From: Acetobacteraceae bacterium
Lineage (GTDB): Bacteria > Pseudomonadota > Alphaproteobacteria > Acetobacterales > Acetobacteraceae
Length of the DNA stretch: 7,131 bases
Assembly: GCA_030039695.1 (NCBI GenBank)
Contig: JASHVB010000699.1
Span: forward strand, 1 to 7,131
Reading direction: 5' to 3'
The stretch's first letter is position 1. Every line of letters starts with the position of its first letter. The notes under the pieces are model-generated. The model was not told where the DNA came from. It saw only the letters and a list, made by a program, of their open reading frames with translations, and searched no databases. Both the position numbers and the translations under genes were made by a program. Below, one piece after another: positions 1 to 7,131 of this stretch.

Positions 1-103
1 CCAGCAGCACGGCCAGCGCGACGCCGAGACCAAGCGCATAGTGTGCAAGCCGGTGCAGGACGACGCCGCAGACCCGCGCCGCTTGACCCGAGACGCGCCT
101 CAC
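1..103 (-). CDS. Putative divergent membrane-anchored protein, N-terminal fragment
   Basis: An open minus-strand frame runs from a GTG at 103 off the left edge and encodes about 34 residues. It starts VRRVSGQAARVCGVV, a short basic stretch, and then becomes hydrophobic (YALGLGVALAVLL). That is the usual layout of an inner-membrane anchor or uncleaved signal segment. An AGG-containing purine stretch lies about 7 bases upstream of the GTG. An alternative in-frame ATG at 154 would add 17 residues and overlap the start of glnE, which seems less likely. Genes next to glnE in Rhodospirillales are often large AsmA/YhdP-like envelope proteins that begin in this way. That is only a guess from context; too little is visible to name the product. 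Confidence 0.45.
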   Translation of the reverse strand, partial: MRRVSGQAARVCGVVLHRLAHYALGLGVALAVLL

Positions 104-120
104 CGCCAGCCTGTCGGTGC

Positions 121-3074
121 ATGAACGACGTGGCGTTCCAACTGCCGGCAACATGGCCGGCGCCATCGGATCCCGATGCCGCCGAGCGTCTGATCGAGCG
201 GTTCACGAGCGTCGGCCGCGTGGAGACCCGCCTCGCACGTGCTCCCCAGGTCCGGGCGATGCTGGCCAGCCTGGGCGGCAACAGCGACTACCTGGCTGAT
301 CTCGCGGTTCGCGAGTCTGCAGCCGTGGGCGTGCTGATCGCCTCTGGCCCTGACCGCGTCGTCCACACGGCGCTGGCCATCCTCCATGCCACGCCACCGC
401 AGACCAGGCGTGACCGTATCGCCGCGGCGCTGCGCAGGGCCAAGCGCATCGTGGCGTTGACGACCGCCGTCGCCGATATCGGCGGCCTCTGGCGGCTGGA
501 GCATGTAACCGCGGCACTGAGCGGGCTCGCGGAGGCGACCCTGTCGCTTGCGGTCGCGCATCTGCTGCGCGCCGCACACGACGCGGGCGAGCTCCGATTG
601 CCCCATCCGAACCATCCAGCGCGAGGCGGCGGGTTCACGGTGCTTGGCATGGGCAAGCTTGGCGCCCGTGAACTGAACTATTCCTCGGATGTCGACCTCG
701 TGCTGCTCTTTGACCCGGGGGCCCCGATATACACCGAACACACGGCCGGCGATGCCCAGACCGGCTTTGCCACGCGTTTTGCCCGCAGCTTGGTGACGCT
801 GATGGAGGCGCGCGATGCCGACGGCTATGTTTTCCGTACCGACCTGCGGCTGCGGCCTGATCCGTCGGCAACACCGCCGGCAGTGCCGGTGACCAGCGCC
901 ATCACGTACTACGAAAGCATGGGCCAGAACTGGGAGCGCGCCGCGATGATCAAGGCGCGGCCGGTTGCTGGCGATCTCGCATTGGGTGCGTCGTTCCTGG
1001 AGGCAATACGGCCGTTCGTCTGGCGGCGCGGCCTGGACTTCGCCGCGGTCGCGGACATCCACGCGATGAAACGGCGGATCGACGAGCACAAAGGCGGCGC
1101 ACTCGCCGCGGCCGGCGACCCTGCCATGCGGGTGCTGGGACATAACGTGAAGCTCGGCGAAGGCGGCATCCGCGAGATCGAGTTCCTGGCACAGACGCTG
1201 CAGCTCGTGTGGGGTGGACGCGATCCCGGGTTGCGTGTTCCTGCGACGCTTGCCGCCTTGCGCGCACTGGCGCGCGCCGGGCACATGCCGCGCCGTGCCA
1301 CGGCGGAGCTGGGCACGGCCTACCGGTTTCTCCGCCGGGTCGAGCATCGGTTGCAAATGGTCGCGGATCGCCAGGTGCATACGCTGCCGGAACGCCCTGC
1401 CGAGCTCGCGCGCTTCGCCACATTCATGGGCTATCCGTCGGCAGCGGCCTTTGCCGAGGCGCTGCTGGCGCGCTTCGCCCGCGTGCGCGCGCACTATGCC
1501 GATGTTTTTGAGCAGATCCCGGAAATGCCCGGCGGCGTGCCGGAGAGCCTGCCGACGCTGGATTTCAGCGGTGATTCGATGCCGGAAGATACGGTGCTGG
1601 CTCTGCGCGCGCTCGGTTTCAACGAACCGGCCCGAATTGTCGCGGCGGTGCGTGCGTGGCAGGCGGGACATGTGCGTGCGCTGCGCTCCTTGCGGTCGCG
1701 AGAGCTCATGGACCAGATGCTGCTGCCGTTGCTGACGGCGCTGGGCCGGCAGCGCCACCCTGACGCGACCTTCGCGCGTTTCGATGCGTTCATCGCCCGC
1801 CTGCCAACCGGCGTGCAGATCCTCTCCCTGTTCCAGCACAACCCCGCGCTGCTGCAGCGGGTGGTGGCGGTGCTGGGCGCCGCGCCATCGCTCGGCGACC
1901 ACCTCGCACGGCATCCCGCGGCGCTCGAAGGACTGCTTTCGCCCGAAGAGGAGGGCGACCCCATTCGGCGTCTGCGCAACCGGCTGCGCGACGCGCGGCT
2001 GCTGGAGGACGTGATCGAAATCACGCGCCGCGCCGTGCGCGAGGAGGATTTCTCGCTCTCGGTCGCGACGATGGAAGGTCGCATCGACGCCGATGCAGCG
2101 GGCGAACATCGCAGTGCTATGGCGGCGGCGACGCTGGCGGCGCTGTTGGTGCCGGTGCTCGCCGACTTTGCATCGCGCTTCGGCAAGGTGCGAGGCGGCG
2201 CGATGGCCGTGGTGGCGATGGGCAAGTGCGGTGGGCGCGAAATGATGGCCGGCTCCGACCTCGATCTGATGCTGGTCTACGACCATCCCGCCGAGGTCAG
2301 CGAAAGCCACGGAGCGCGAAGCCTGGCGGCAAGCCAATGGTTCGTGCGTGCTGCGCATTCGTATATCGCCGCGGTCACGGCACCAGGCGTGGATGGTCCA
2401 CTCTATGCAGTCGACATGCGCCTGCGGCCGTCCGGCAACAAAGGCCCGGTCGCAGTATCGCTGAGCTCGTTTCGCCGCTATCACGCCGAGGACGCATGGA
2501 CCTGGGAGCGCATGGCACTGACACGCGCCCGGGTGATTGCCGGCGCGCCGCGGTTTCGCGCGCGGATCGAGGTAGCGATCGCCGAAGCGCTGGCTGCGGC
2601 GCATGATCCACAGAAAGCGCGCGCCGATGCCGCGGCGATGCGGGCACGCATGGAGCGTGATCTGCCGCCGGACGGGCCGTGGGATGTGAAGCTGCGGATT
2701 GGCGGCATGGTAGACGTCGAGTTCATCGCCCAAGTGCTGCAGCTCGTGCACGCGCGCCAGCACGCGGAGGTGTGCAGCCAGACCACGCGCATCGCGCTGC
2801 GCCGACTGGCGGACGCGGGATTGCTGGCGGAGGAGGACGCGGCATTGCTGATCCGCGCTGACCGAATCTGGCGAACTGTGCAGGGGATGCTGCGTATCAC
2901 GGTTGGCCGGATGACGACAGAGGACTTGCCCGAGGTCTCAGTGCGCCCGCTGCTACGCGCGGCGAACGCGGCCGGTGCACAAGCTGTTGACTTGCCCGGC
3001 TTACGCGCCACGCTGGACACCTTGGCGCGCGATGTGCGCGCGGCTTTCATACGGATTGTGGGGGAGATCGGCAC

Positions 3075-3078
<4 letters not shown>
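121..3078 (+). CDS. glnE: Bifunctional glutamine synthetase adenylyltransferase/adenylyl-removing enzyme
   Basis: This cytoplasmic enzyme adjusts glutamine synthetase activity by adding AMP to, and removing it phosphorolytically from, a conserved tyrosine. In the known system it answers to PII protein and glutamine. The 985-residue protein is complete and has the two-headed family architecture. The N-terminal adenylyl-removing half has GMGKLG at 176-181, SSDVD at 188-192 (metal-binding Asp190 and Asp192), DLRLRPDP from 241 and GGIREIEF at 348-355. The C-terminal adenylyltransferase half repeats the pattern with GSDLD at 711-715 (Asp713 and Asp715), DMRLRPSG from 765 and GGMVDVEF at 861-868. 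Its length is close to the roughly 950-1000 residues usual for the family. The ATG at 121 was chosen because protein-like sequence begins there; an open extension back to 43 is rich in Arg and Pro and looks non-coding. No good ribosome-binding site precedes it. Both active sites look intact. The stop overlaps the peroxiredoxin start. Confidence 0.96.
3061..3066 (+). promoter_or_regulatory. Ribosome-binding site of the peroxiredoxin gene
   Basis: GGGGAG lies inside the last codons of glnE, 8 bases before the ATG at 3075. It fixes the peroxiredoxin start, and with the ATGA stop/start overlap it suggests coupled translation of the two genes. Confidence 0.6.
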
Positions 3079-3545
<467 letters not shown>

Positions 3546-3998
3546 CCGCCGGGCCCACCCCGCAGCACTGCGCGTCCGCCGCGGCTCTAAGGGGTGCGGC
3601 AGGTCCCGTGCCCGGCATCGGCGTGGCTCTGCTCGGACGCCCCGGCCCGGTGCGAGGACAGCACGAAGAGGCGCACCGCGCTCGGTATGGCCACCAGATC
3701 AGCGGGATTGTTCGACCTCGCGGACCAAGCGACTGGCGTCCGGCCGCGTGCGCCCACAGATCTCCGGCAGCCCGCCCCCAGCTGAGGGTAATGGTGAGAA
3801 GCTCGCCCGCCCGCGCGGTGCGAGCGCCTTGCGATCGACCAGGTGCGTGACCGTCACGCTTGGCCCCATCCATTGAAGGCCAGGGAGCAGCGGACCGGGA
3901 ACCGTCCCGGAGAAGCCTGTCAGGCCGGCAAGGTCATAGGGCGCGTCACTCTCATGATGAGCGCGGTTCGAGCAGGCTCTTGAGAGCAGGGGCAAAAT
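3546..3998. other. Gap without an intact gene between two converging units
   Basis: These 453 bases lie between the 3' ends of the peroxiredoxin gene (plus strand) and the NadQ-like gene (minus strand). Open frames exist on both strands, but none has a convincing start and none resembles a whole protein. The only protein-like trace is on the minus strand at roughly 3822-3938: it reads TGFSGTVPGPLL and then GPSVTVTHLVDRKA, similar to the N-terminal cupredoxin motif of multicopper oxidases. It may be a worn-out gene remnant or chance. An outer 7-base inverted repeat (GCCGGGC at 3548-3554, GCCCGGC at 3610-3616) has a 55-base loop and no T-tract, so I do not call a terminator. I recognised no RNA gene. 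Confidence 0.4.
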
Positions 3999-4895
3999 CT
4001 ATCGGGCCAGCGGCAATTTCGTTCCGGCGACGGCGCGCTCGGCCAGCAGGGCGCGACGGAAGCGGAAGAGCTTGGCTGGGCGGCCACCGGTCTCGGTTGC
4101 CATCGCACCGGTCTCTTCCACCAGGTCCTGCTGCTCGATCAGGCGGCGGAAGTTCTGCTTGTGCAGGCGGCGGCCGGCCAGTGCCTCCACGGTGCGCTGA
4201 AGCTGGCCGAGGGTGAAGGATTCGGGCATCAGCTCGAACACCACCGGGCGGTATTTGATTTTGCCACGCAGGCGGGCGATGCCGGTGGCGAGAATGCGAC
4301 GATGGTCGTGCGCCATCGCCTGACCGGGCGCGGTGGTGCCGCCTGCCTCAGGCACCAGGCCGGCCTCCCACAGCGTCTCATAGCGCTGCAGCACAAGTTC
4401 TTCGTTCCACGCGTGGCCTTGCATGCCGAAGTTGATCGCGATGCGGCTGCGCCGGTCCCACCGTAGCATCGCGTCGGCGGCGGAATCGGCCCAGGCGAGC
4501 ATGGGCGCGGTCAGTGCATCAATGGGCGCGGTGCCCGCGCTGCGGCGGTCTTCCCAGGGGAAGTATCGGTGCCAGGGCTGCCAGCCTGTGCCACGGTCCG
4601 CCGGCCTCCGCTCTTCGCGCGTCAGGCCGAGGTATGAGACGGACATCACGCGCTGCCCCGCGATCGTGCGATCACGGTCGGCGAAGGTATAAAGCTGCTC
4701 CATGTAGCCGAGGGGATGATGGGTCTGGCGCTCCACCCAGGAGCGAGCGGCTGCTTGCAGCGATCGGTGGTTGGATTCGAACGGACCGGAAGGGAGAGCA
4801 CGGCCCTCCTCGATGGTCAGCACGCGCGGCTCGCCTATGGTGACGGCGACGATCACCGCGATGAGTTCGGCGGCGACCGCATGGGTTGCTGTCAT
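3999..4895 (-). CDS. nadQ: NadQ-type transcriptional regulator (Nudix-like domain plus winged helix)
   Basis: The family is a set of Nudix-derived DNA-binding regulators (COG4111). In alphaproteobacteria it has been linked by comparative genomics to control of de novo NAD synthesis genes (nadABC). The 298-residue protein has a Nudix-like half (about residues 1-200) with the segment EQLYTFADRDR at 66-76, also typical of NrtR-type regulators. A C-terminal winged helix covers about 225-285: FTLGQLQ from 227, KQNFRR at 246-251 and GRPAKLF at 271-277. The place where the catalytic Nudix box should be (about 37-58) lacks the REXXEE glutamates, so I infer a ligand-sensing rather than hydrolytic domain. 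The ATG at 4895 opens the frame; a purine-rich AGGGAGA lies about 13 bases upstream, rather far for a ribosome-binding site. It is downstream of and co-directional with the glutathione transferase gene, 135 bases away. No nad gene is visible in the window. The family call is firm; the regulated genes are inferred. Confidence 0.83.
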   Translation of the reverse strand: MTATHAVAAELIAVIVAVTIGEPRVLTIEEGRALPSGPFESNHRSLQAAARSWVERQTHHPLGYMEQLYTFADRDRTIAGQRVMSVSYLGLTREERRPADRGTGWQPWHRYFPWEDRRSAGTAPIDALTAPMLAWADSAADAMLRWDRRSRIAINFGMQGHAWNEELVLQRYETLWEAGLVPEAGGTTAPGQAMAHDHRRILATGIARLRGKIKYRPVVFELMPESFTLGQLQRTVEALAGRRLHKQNFRRLIEQQDLVEETGAMATETGGRPAKLFRFRRALLAERAVAGTKLPLAR

Positions 4896-4910
4896 GGCGA
4901 AGCTGGGGTC

Positions 4911-5001
4911 TCCCTCCTCCCCTTGGGGGAGGGTGACACGGGGAGGGATCTGACTCGCTCGTTCGGACCCCGCCCCCGACCGCCGCTCCGAAGGGGAGCG
5001 G
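4911..5001. repeat. Two GC-rich hairpins between the transferase and nadQ genes
   Basis: The first stem is CCTCCCC at 4916-4922 and GGGGAGG at 4926-4932 with a 3-base loop (TTG). The second is CCGCTCC at 4983-4989 and GGAGCGG at 4995-5001 with a 5-base loop. Both are perfect 7-base pairings. No T-tract follows on either strand, so neither is a textbook intrinsic terminator. The pyrimidine/purine-rich CTCC...GGGGGAGGG style is common in dispersed intergenic repeats of GC-rich proteobacteria, but copy number cannot be judged here. The pair might end transcription of the transferase gene, or lie in the leader of nadQ. Confidence 0.5.
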
Positions 5002-5030
5002 GGCGCGGCGTGGCTTGCAACAACGGCCGC

Positions 5031-5699
5031 TCAGAAATCCAGATCGGCATAGTGCTCCGGTGGCGTGGTGCCCGGGACGCGGTCTTGCAGCAGGCCGCGG
5101 AAGCTCGGGCGGGACTTGATGCGTGCGTACCAGTCCTTCGCCGGCGCCGACAGGCTCCAGTCGACATCGCTAATGAAATCCAGCGCTGAGAGGTGAGCCG
5201 CGGCAGCAAAATCCGCCAATGACAGCGCGCCGCCGGCCAGCCATTTCCGAGTCTCCGCCAGCCAGCCGAGGTATTCCATATGATAGCGCAGCGCGAGATA
5301 GCCGGTTCGGATCGCTGCAGGGTCAGGATTGCCACGGCCGGTGAGGCGCTTCATGTGTTTCTCGCCGAGCAGGTTGCGGGTGACCTCGGCGGCGAACTTT
5401 CCGTCGAACCAGGCGGTGAGGCGGCGGACTTCAACGCGCTCGGCGAGCGTGCGGCCGAGCAGGCCCGTATCGGGATATGCTTCCTCGAGGTACTCGCAGA
5501 TGACGGTGGAGTCGGCGATCACCAACCCGCTGTCTTCGATCAGTGTAGGTACGGTGCCGGCGGGGTTCAGCTCCAGGTATTCCGGGCGGCGTTCCCAGAC
5601 TTTCTCGGTGCGAAGCTCGGCGGGCAGGCGCTTCTCTGCCAGAGCGAGGCGGACCTTGCGGGAATAGGGCGACAGCGGCAGGTGGTGCAGGACACGCAT
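5031..5699 (-). CDS. Glutathione S-transferase family protein
   Basis: This is a soluble cytoplasmic transferase expected to conjugate glutathione to electrophiles or to act as a thiol-disulfide enzyme; the substrate is unknown. The 222-residue protein has normal length and two domains. The thioredoxin-fold N-terminal domain (1 to about 78) has LSPYSRKVR at 9-17, with Ser10 the likely catalytic residue and Ser13 close by. It also has NPAGTVPTL at 45-53 with cis-Pro51, and ADS at 62-64 for the glutathione gamma-glutamyl group. The helical C-terminal domain (about 90-210) has the folding motif SLADFAAAAHLSALDF from 160 with Asp163. The C-terminus reads PPEHYADLDF, which I associate with an alphaproteobacterial subgroup. 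The ATG at 5699 was chosen because family similarity begins there; the frame stays open to 5852, but the added 51 residues look non-coding. No strong ribosome-binding site is visible. It may share a transcript with the downstream nadQ-like gene, though hairpins separate them. Confidence 0.93.
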   Translation of the reverse strand: MRVLHHLPLSPYSRKVRLALAEKRLPAELRTEKVWERRPEYLELNPAGTVPTLIEDSGLVIADSTVICEYLEEAYPDTGLLGRTLAERVEVRRLTAWFDGKFAAEVTRNLLGEKHMKRLTGRGNPDPAAIRTGYLALRYHMEYLGWLAETRKWLAGGALSLADFAAAAHLSALDFISDVDWSLSAPAKDWYARIKSRPSFRGLLQDRVPGTTPPEHYADLDF

Positions 5700-5823
5700 G
5701 CGGCGCTTATGGCATCGCGAGTCGCGTTGCGCCAAGGCTGTAGTACGGGCAAAGCCTCGGCGGCAGGATAAGCGCGTTGCGTGGTTCACGTTGCGAGGTC
5801 TGAATCCAACCTTGGCCCACCTT

Positions 5824-6315
5824 TCATAAGGGCGAACGGCGTAGAAGCTCACGTCGCGAATTCGGAAAATGCCTCGCGAACAATTCGTTCAAAGCAGCCG
5901 TCCCGCGGTGGTCGCGCGCGCACATCTTCGATTTGTCGAAGAACTCCCCTGACGCTTTGTCGTCGACAAACGTCCCATATGCGCAACTGCCCCATAGGTC
6001 CTTCACGACGAAGATGAGTTCGGCGGCGTGCTCGCAGTCGATGGCGCAATCCAGTTGCACTTCGCGGCCGAAGCTGTTGGCTTCGGCATCGGAGCGGGAG
6101 GTGCGAATATTCCGGTCCCCGTGGCCCTCGCTCAGCAAGTCCAGGGTCGCAAAGTTGCGCGCAAGATTGTAGGGCTCTTTGTGAGTGGCCGAGGCGGGGA
6201 TCAGTGGGCCGATGTGCTGTGTCACCATCACCGGCGCGGGACGCAGCGTTGCCGGTTCCGCCTCTACGATCTCCCAGTCAGGGCGGGCGAGCGAGCCCTG
6301 TGGCGCGTTGCCGCT
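5824..6315 (-). pseudogene. Decayed fragment of an NtaA/SnaA/DszA-type flavin monooxygenase
   Basis: Intact members are luciferase-like, FMNH2-dependent monooxygenases of about 440-460 residues that oxidise compounds such as nitrilotriacetate or organosulfur substrates. Here only a central part of about 130 residues can be read, on the minus strand from about 6297 down to 5902. Family-like landmarks in order are PDWEIVEAEPATL, VTQHIGPLIPASATH, EPYNLARNFATLDLLSEG, SDAEANSFGRE, AAELIFVVKDLW and FVDDKASGEFFD. The normally conserved GR-X-GWN stretch reads GHGDRN, so a flavin/substrate-side tryptophan is lost. The frame is closed upstream by a TGA at 6316-6318, and similarity stops after DHRG near 5902, so both ends of the enzyme are missing. 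Nothing like the family N-terminus (the HP-X-WR region) was found in any minus-strand frame upstream. A GTG/ATG pair at 6231/6228 would give a 134-135 residue product, but it starts inside a conserved domain. It is most likely a pseudogene remnant. Confidence 0.72.
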
Positions 6316-6523
6316 TCAGGAATCGCCAAGACGGCGCAGCACGCGTTCACCTTCGCGCACGACGCTCCGAGCGGTCTCCATCTGGCGTTGAAACGGTGCA
6401 TTGCTTGCCCACAGACGAACGCTCTCGACTGTATGAGTTGCATTCGCGTGTCGCGGTCGTGGACGGCCCGACCTTCGAGCGTCTCAGGTGGTCGTGCAGC
6501 ACCGAGGATTTCCGGCTCGCTCA
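6316..6523. other. Unassigned stretch between gene remnant and repeat
   Basis: No supportable gene. On the minus strand, in the same frame as the monooxygenase remnant, about 55 codons run down to the TGA at 6316-6318 and end METARSVVREGERVLRRLGDS. The end is helical and charged like the tail of a small protein, but the start is poor and I do not recognise it. It could be the end of another broken gene or chance. Confidence 0.2.
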
Positions 6524-6612
6524 CACATAGACGGCCTTTGTACCGGCCATCCACGCCGTACCTTGGGTGCAAGGGACGAAGCTGTGGATGGCCGGGCAAG
6601 GCCGGCTATGAC
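6524..6612. repeat. REP-like imperfect palindrome downstream of hslU
   Basis: Two arms of about 30 bases (6524-6554 and 6584-6612) are imperfect inverted copies around a 29-base centre. The inner 12 bases match perfectly: CCGGCCATCCAC at 6543-6554 and GTGGATGGCCGG at 6584-6595. Outer parts pair with a few mismatches (CACATAGACGGCC against GGCCGGCTATGAC). The centre holds a smaller hairpin, CCTTG-GGTG-CAAGG at 6561-6574, and the right arm can fold on itself (GCCGG 6591-6595, CCGGC 6602-6606). CCGGCCATCCAC-type palindromes are familiar as dispersed intergenic repeats in alphaproteobacteria. It begins 37 bases after the hslU stop and could also serve as a 3' end structure for that transcript. 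Confidence 0.72.
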
Positions 6613-6649
6613 GCCGGAAGACGGGGACGCGGCGCGGAAGGCGCGGCGG

Positions 6650-7131
6650 CTACAAAATGAATCGGCTCAGGTCGCCCTTTTGTGCCAGCGGCGCCACCCG
6701 CTCGTTCACATATGCCCGGTCCACCTTCACCGTCTCGCCCGACCTGTCTGTCGCGGTGAAGCTGACGTCCTCCAGCAGCCGCTCGAGCACGGTGTGTAGG
6801 CGCCGGGCACCGATGTTCTCCACCCGCTCGTTGATGTCCGCAGCCAATTCGGCCAGCGCCTCCACCGCGTCTGCGGTGAACTCCAGCTTCACGCCCTCGG
6901 TCCCCATCAGCAACGCGTACTGCTTCAGCAGCGAGTGTTCCGGCTCGGTCAGAATCCGCCGAAAGTCGTCACGGGTCAGCGCCGACAATTCGACGCGGAT
7001 CGGCAGGCGGCCTTGTAGCTCTGGCAACAGGTCCGACGGCTTAGCCAGGTGGAACGCGCCCGACGCGATGAAGAGCACGTGGTCCGTTTTCACCGGCCCG
7101 TACTTGGTGGACACCGTGGTGCCTTCAATCA
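6650..7131 (-). CDS. hslU: ATP-dependent protease ATPase subunit HslU, C-terminal part
   Basis: HslU is the AAA+ unfoldase ring that feeds substrates into the HslV peptidase in the cytoplasm (the HslVU or ClpYQ protease). The visible 159 codons run in from the right edge, about a third of the usual 430-445 residues. They begin [17 protein letters not shown]. Sensor-1 strand LFIASGAF is followed by [15 protein letters not shown] with the conserved inter-subunit arginine (residue 41 of the fragment), and the sensor-2 motif GARRL at 107-111. The C-terminus DLSRFIL is the family tail that inserts between HslV subunits to activate it. The TAG stop is at 6650-6652. The Walker A and B motifs and the I domain lie outside the window; hslV, if in the usual order, would be further right. 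No sign of decay. Confidence 0.97.
   Translation of the reverse strand, partial: IEGTTVSTKYGPVKTDHVLFIASGAFHLAKPSDLLPELQGRLPIRVELSALTRDDFRRILTEPEHSLLKQYALLMGTEGVKLEFTADAVEALAELAADINERVENIGARRLHTVLERLLEDVSFTATDRSGETVKVDRAYVNERVAPLAQKGDLSRFIL

Noticed and set aside
43..120. Extension of glnE to an ATG at 43.
   Set aside because: The extra 26 residues are Arg/Pro/Ala-rich and unlike the family N-terminus; the region reads better as the opposite-strand gene start.
100..2763. An 887-codon open frame antisense to glnE.
   Set aside because: It lies almost wholly opposite the well-supported glnE and its product is rich in Arg, His and Gln with no recognisable domain. Long antisense frames are expected in GC-rich coding DNA.
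3976..3988. Short palindrome around GCTCTTGAGAGC after the nadQ stop as a terminator.
   Set aside because: The stem is only 4-5 bases and no T-tract follows on the minus strand.
3699..3995. 98-codon minus-strand frame as an intact gene.
   Set aside because: It starts with a TTG without a visible ribosome-binding site, and only its middle part has any protein-like character. It was kept only as a weak remnant observation.
4161..5189. Several 89-157 codon plus-strand frames opposite the nadQ-like gene.
   Set aside because: All are shadows of the conserved minus-strand gene or run through the hairpin region, with no domain signature.
5700..5852. 51-residue N-terminal extension of the glutathione transferase.
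   Set aside because: Family similarity starts exactly at the ATG at 5699 (MRVLHHLPLSPYS). The extension has no signal-peptide character.
5956..5970. 15-base palindrome TTTGTCG-T-CGACAAA, which looks like a possible operator.
   Set aside because: It lies in the remnant's codons for the conserved FVDDKA stretch, so the symmetry is explained by the former coding sequence and is not next to a promoter.
6028..6660. 210-codon plus-strand frame across the remnant and the repeat.
   Set aside because: It is antisense to the recognisable monooxygenase fragment and runs through the palindromic repeat; its product shows no domain.

Overview
The window is GC-rich throughout, with the long shadow frames typical of high-GC DNA. 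The identifiable proteins (GlnE, a Bcp-type peroxiredoxin directly behind it, a NadQ-type Nudix-like regulator, a glutathione transferase ending in HYADLDF, and HslU ending in DLSRFIL) look like those of an alphaproteobacterium. I lean towards Rhodospirillales, possibly Acetobacteraceae. The taxonomy is inferred from family resemblance, not from a search.

Layout, left to right. At the left edge there is probably the first 34 codons of a divergent (minus-strand) gene that begins with a membrane-spanning segment. Its proposed start is only 17 bases from the start of glnE. On the plus strand, glnE (121-3078, complete, 985 aa) and a PrxQ/Bcp peroxiredoxin (3075-3545, complete) overlap by four bases (ATGA) and almost certainly form a translationally coupled operon. 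A 453-base stretch without an intact gene follows; on its minus strand it holds a short, uncertain resemblance to the N-terminal motif of multicopper oxidases.

The rest lies on the minus strand. A Nudix-like/winged-helix regulator of the NadQ family (4895 down to 3999) sits downstream of a glutathione transferase (5699 down to 5031). They are separated by 135 bases carrying two strong hairpins. Beyond that, 5700-6649 has no intact gene. It contains the decayed central piece of a luciferase-like flavin monooxygenase of the NtaA/SnaA/DszA type and an 89-base REP-like palindromic repeat just downstream of hslU. The right edge is the C-terminal 159 codons of hslU, the ATPase of the HslVU protease.

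Working picture: this is mostly chromosomal housekeeping. It covers nitrogen control of glutamine synthetase, peroxide detoxification, NAD biosynthesis control, glutathione chemistry and protein quality control. One accessory spot between the GST gene and hslU has collected a gene remnant and a palindromic repeat. I saw no tRNA, rRNA, CRISPR array, intact insertion sequence or phage gene. I do not see a new multi-gene system here; the most useful observations are the monooxygenase remnant, the palindromic repeat and the regulator whose Nudix box is degenerate.
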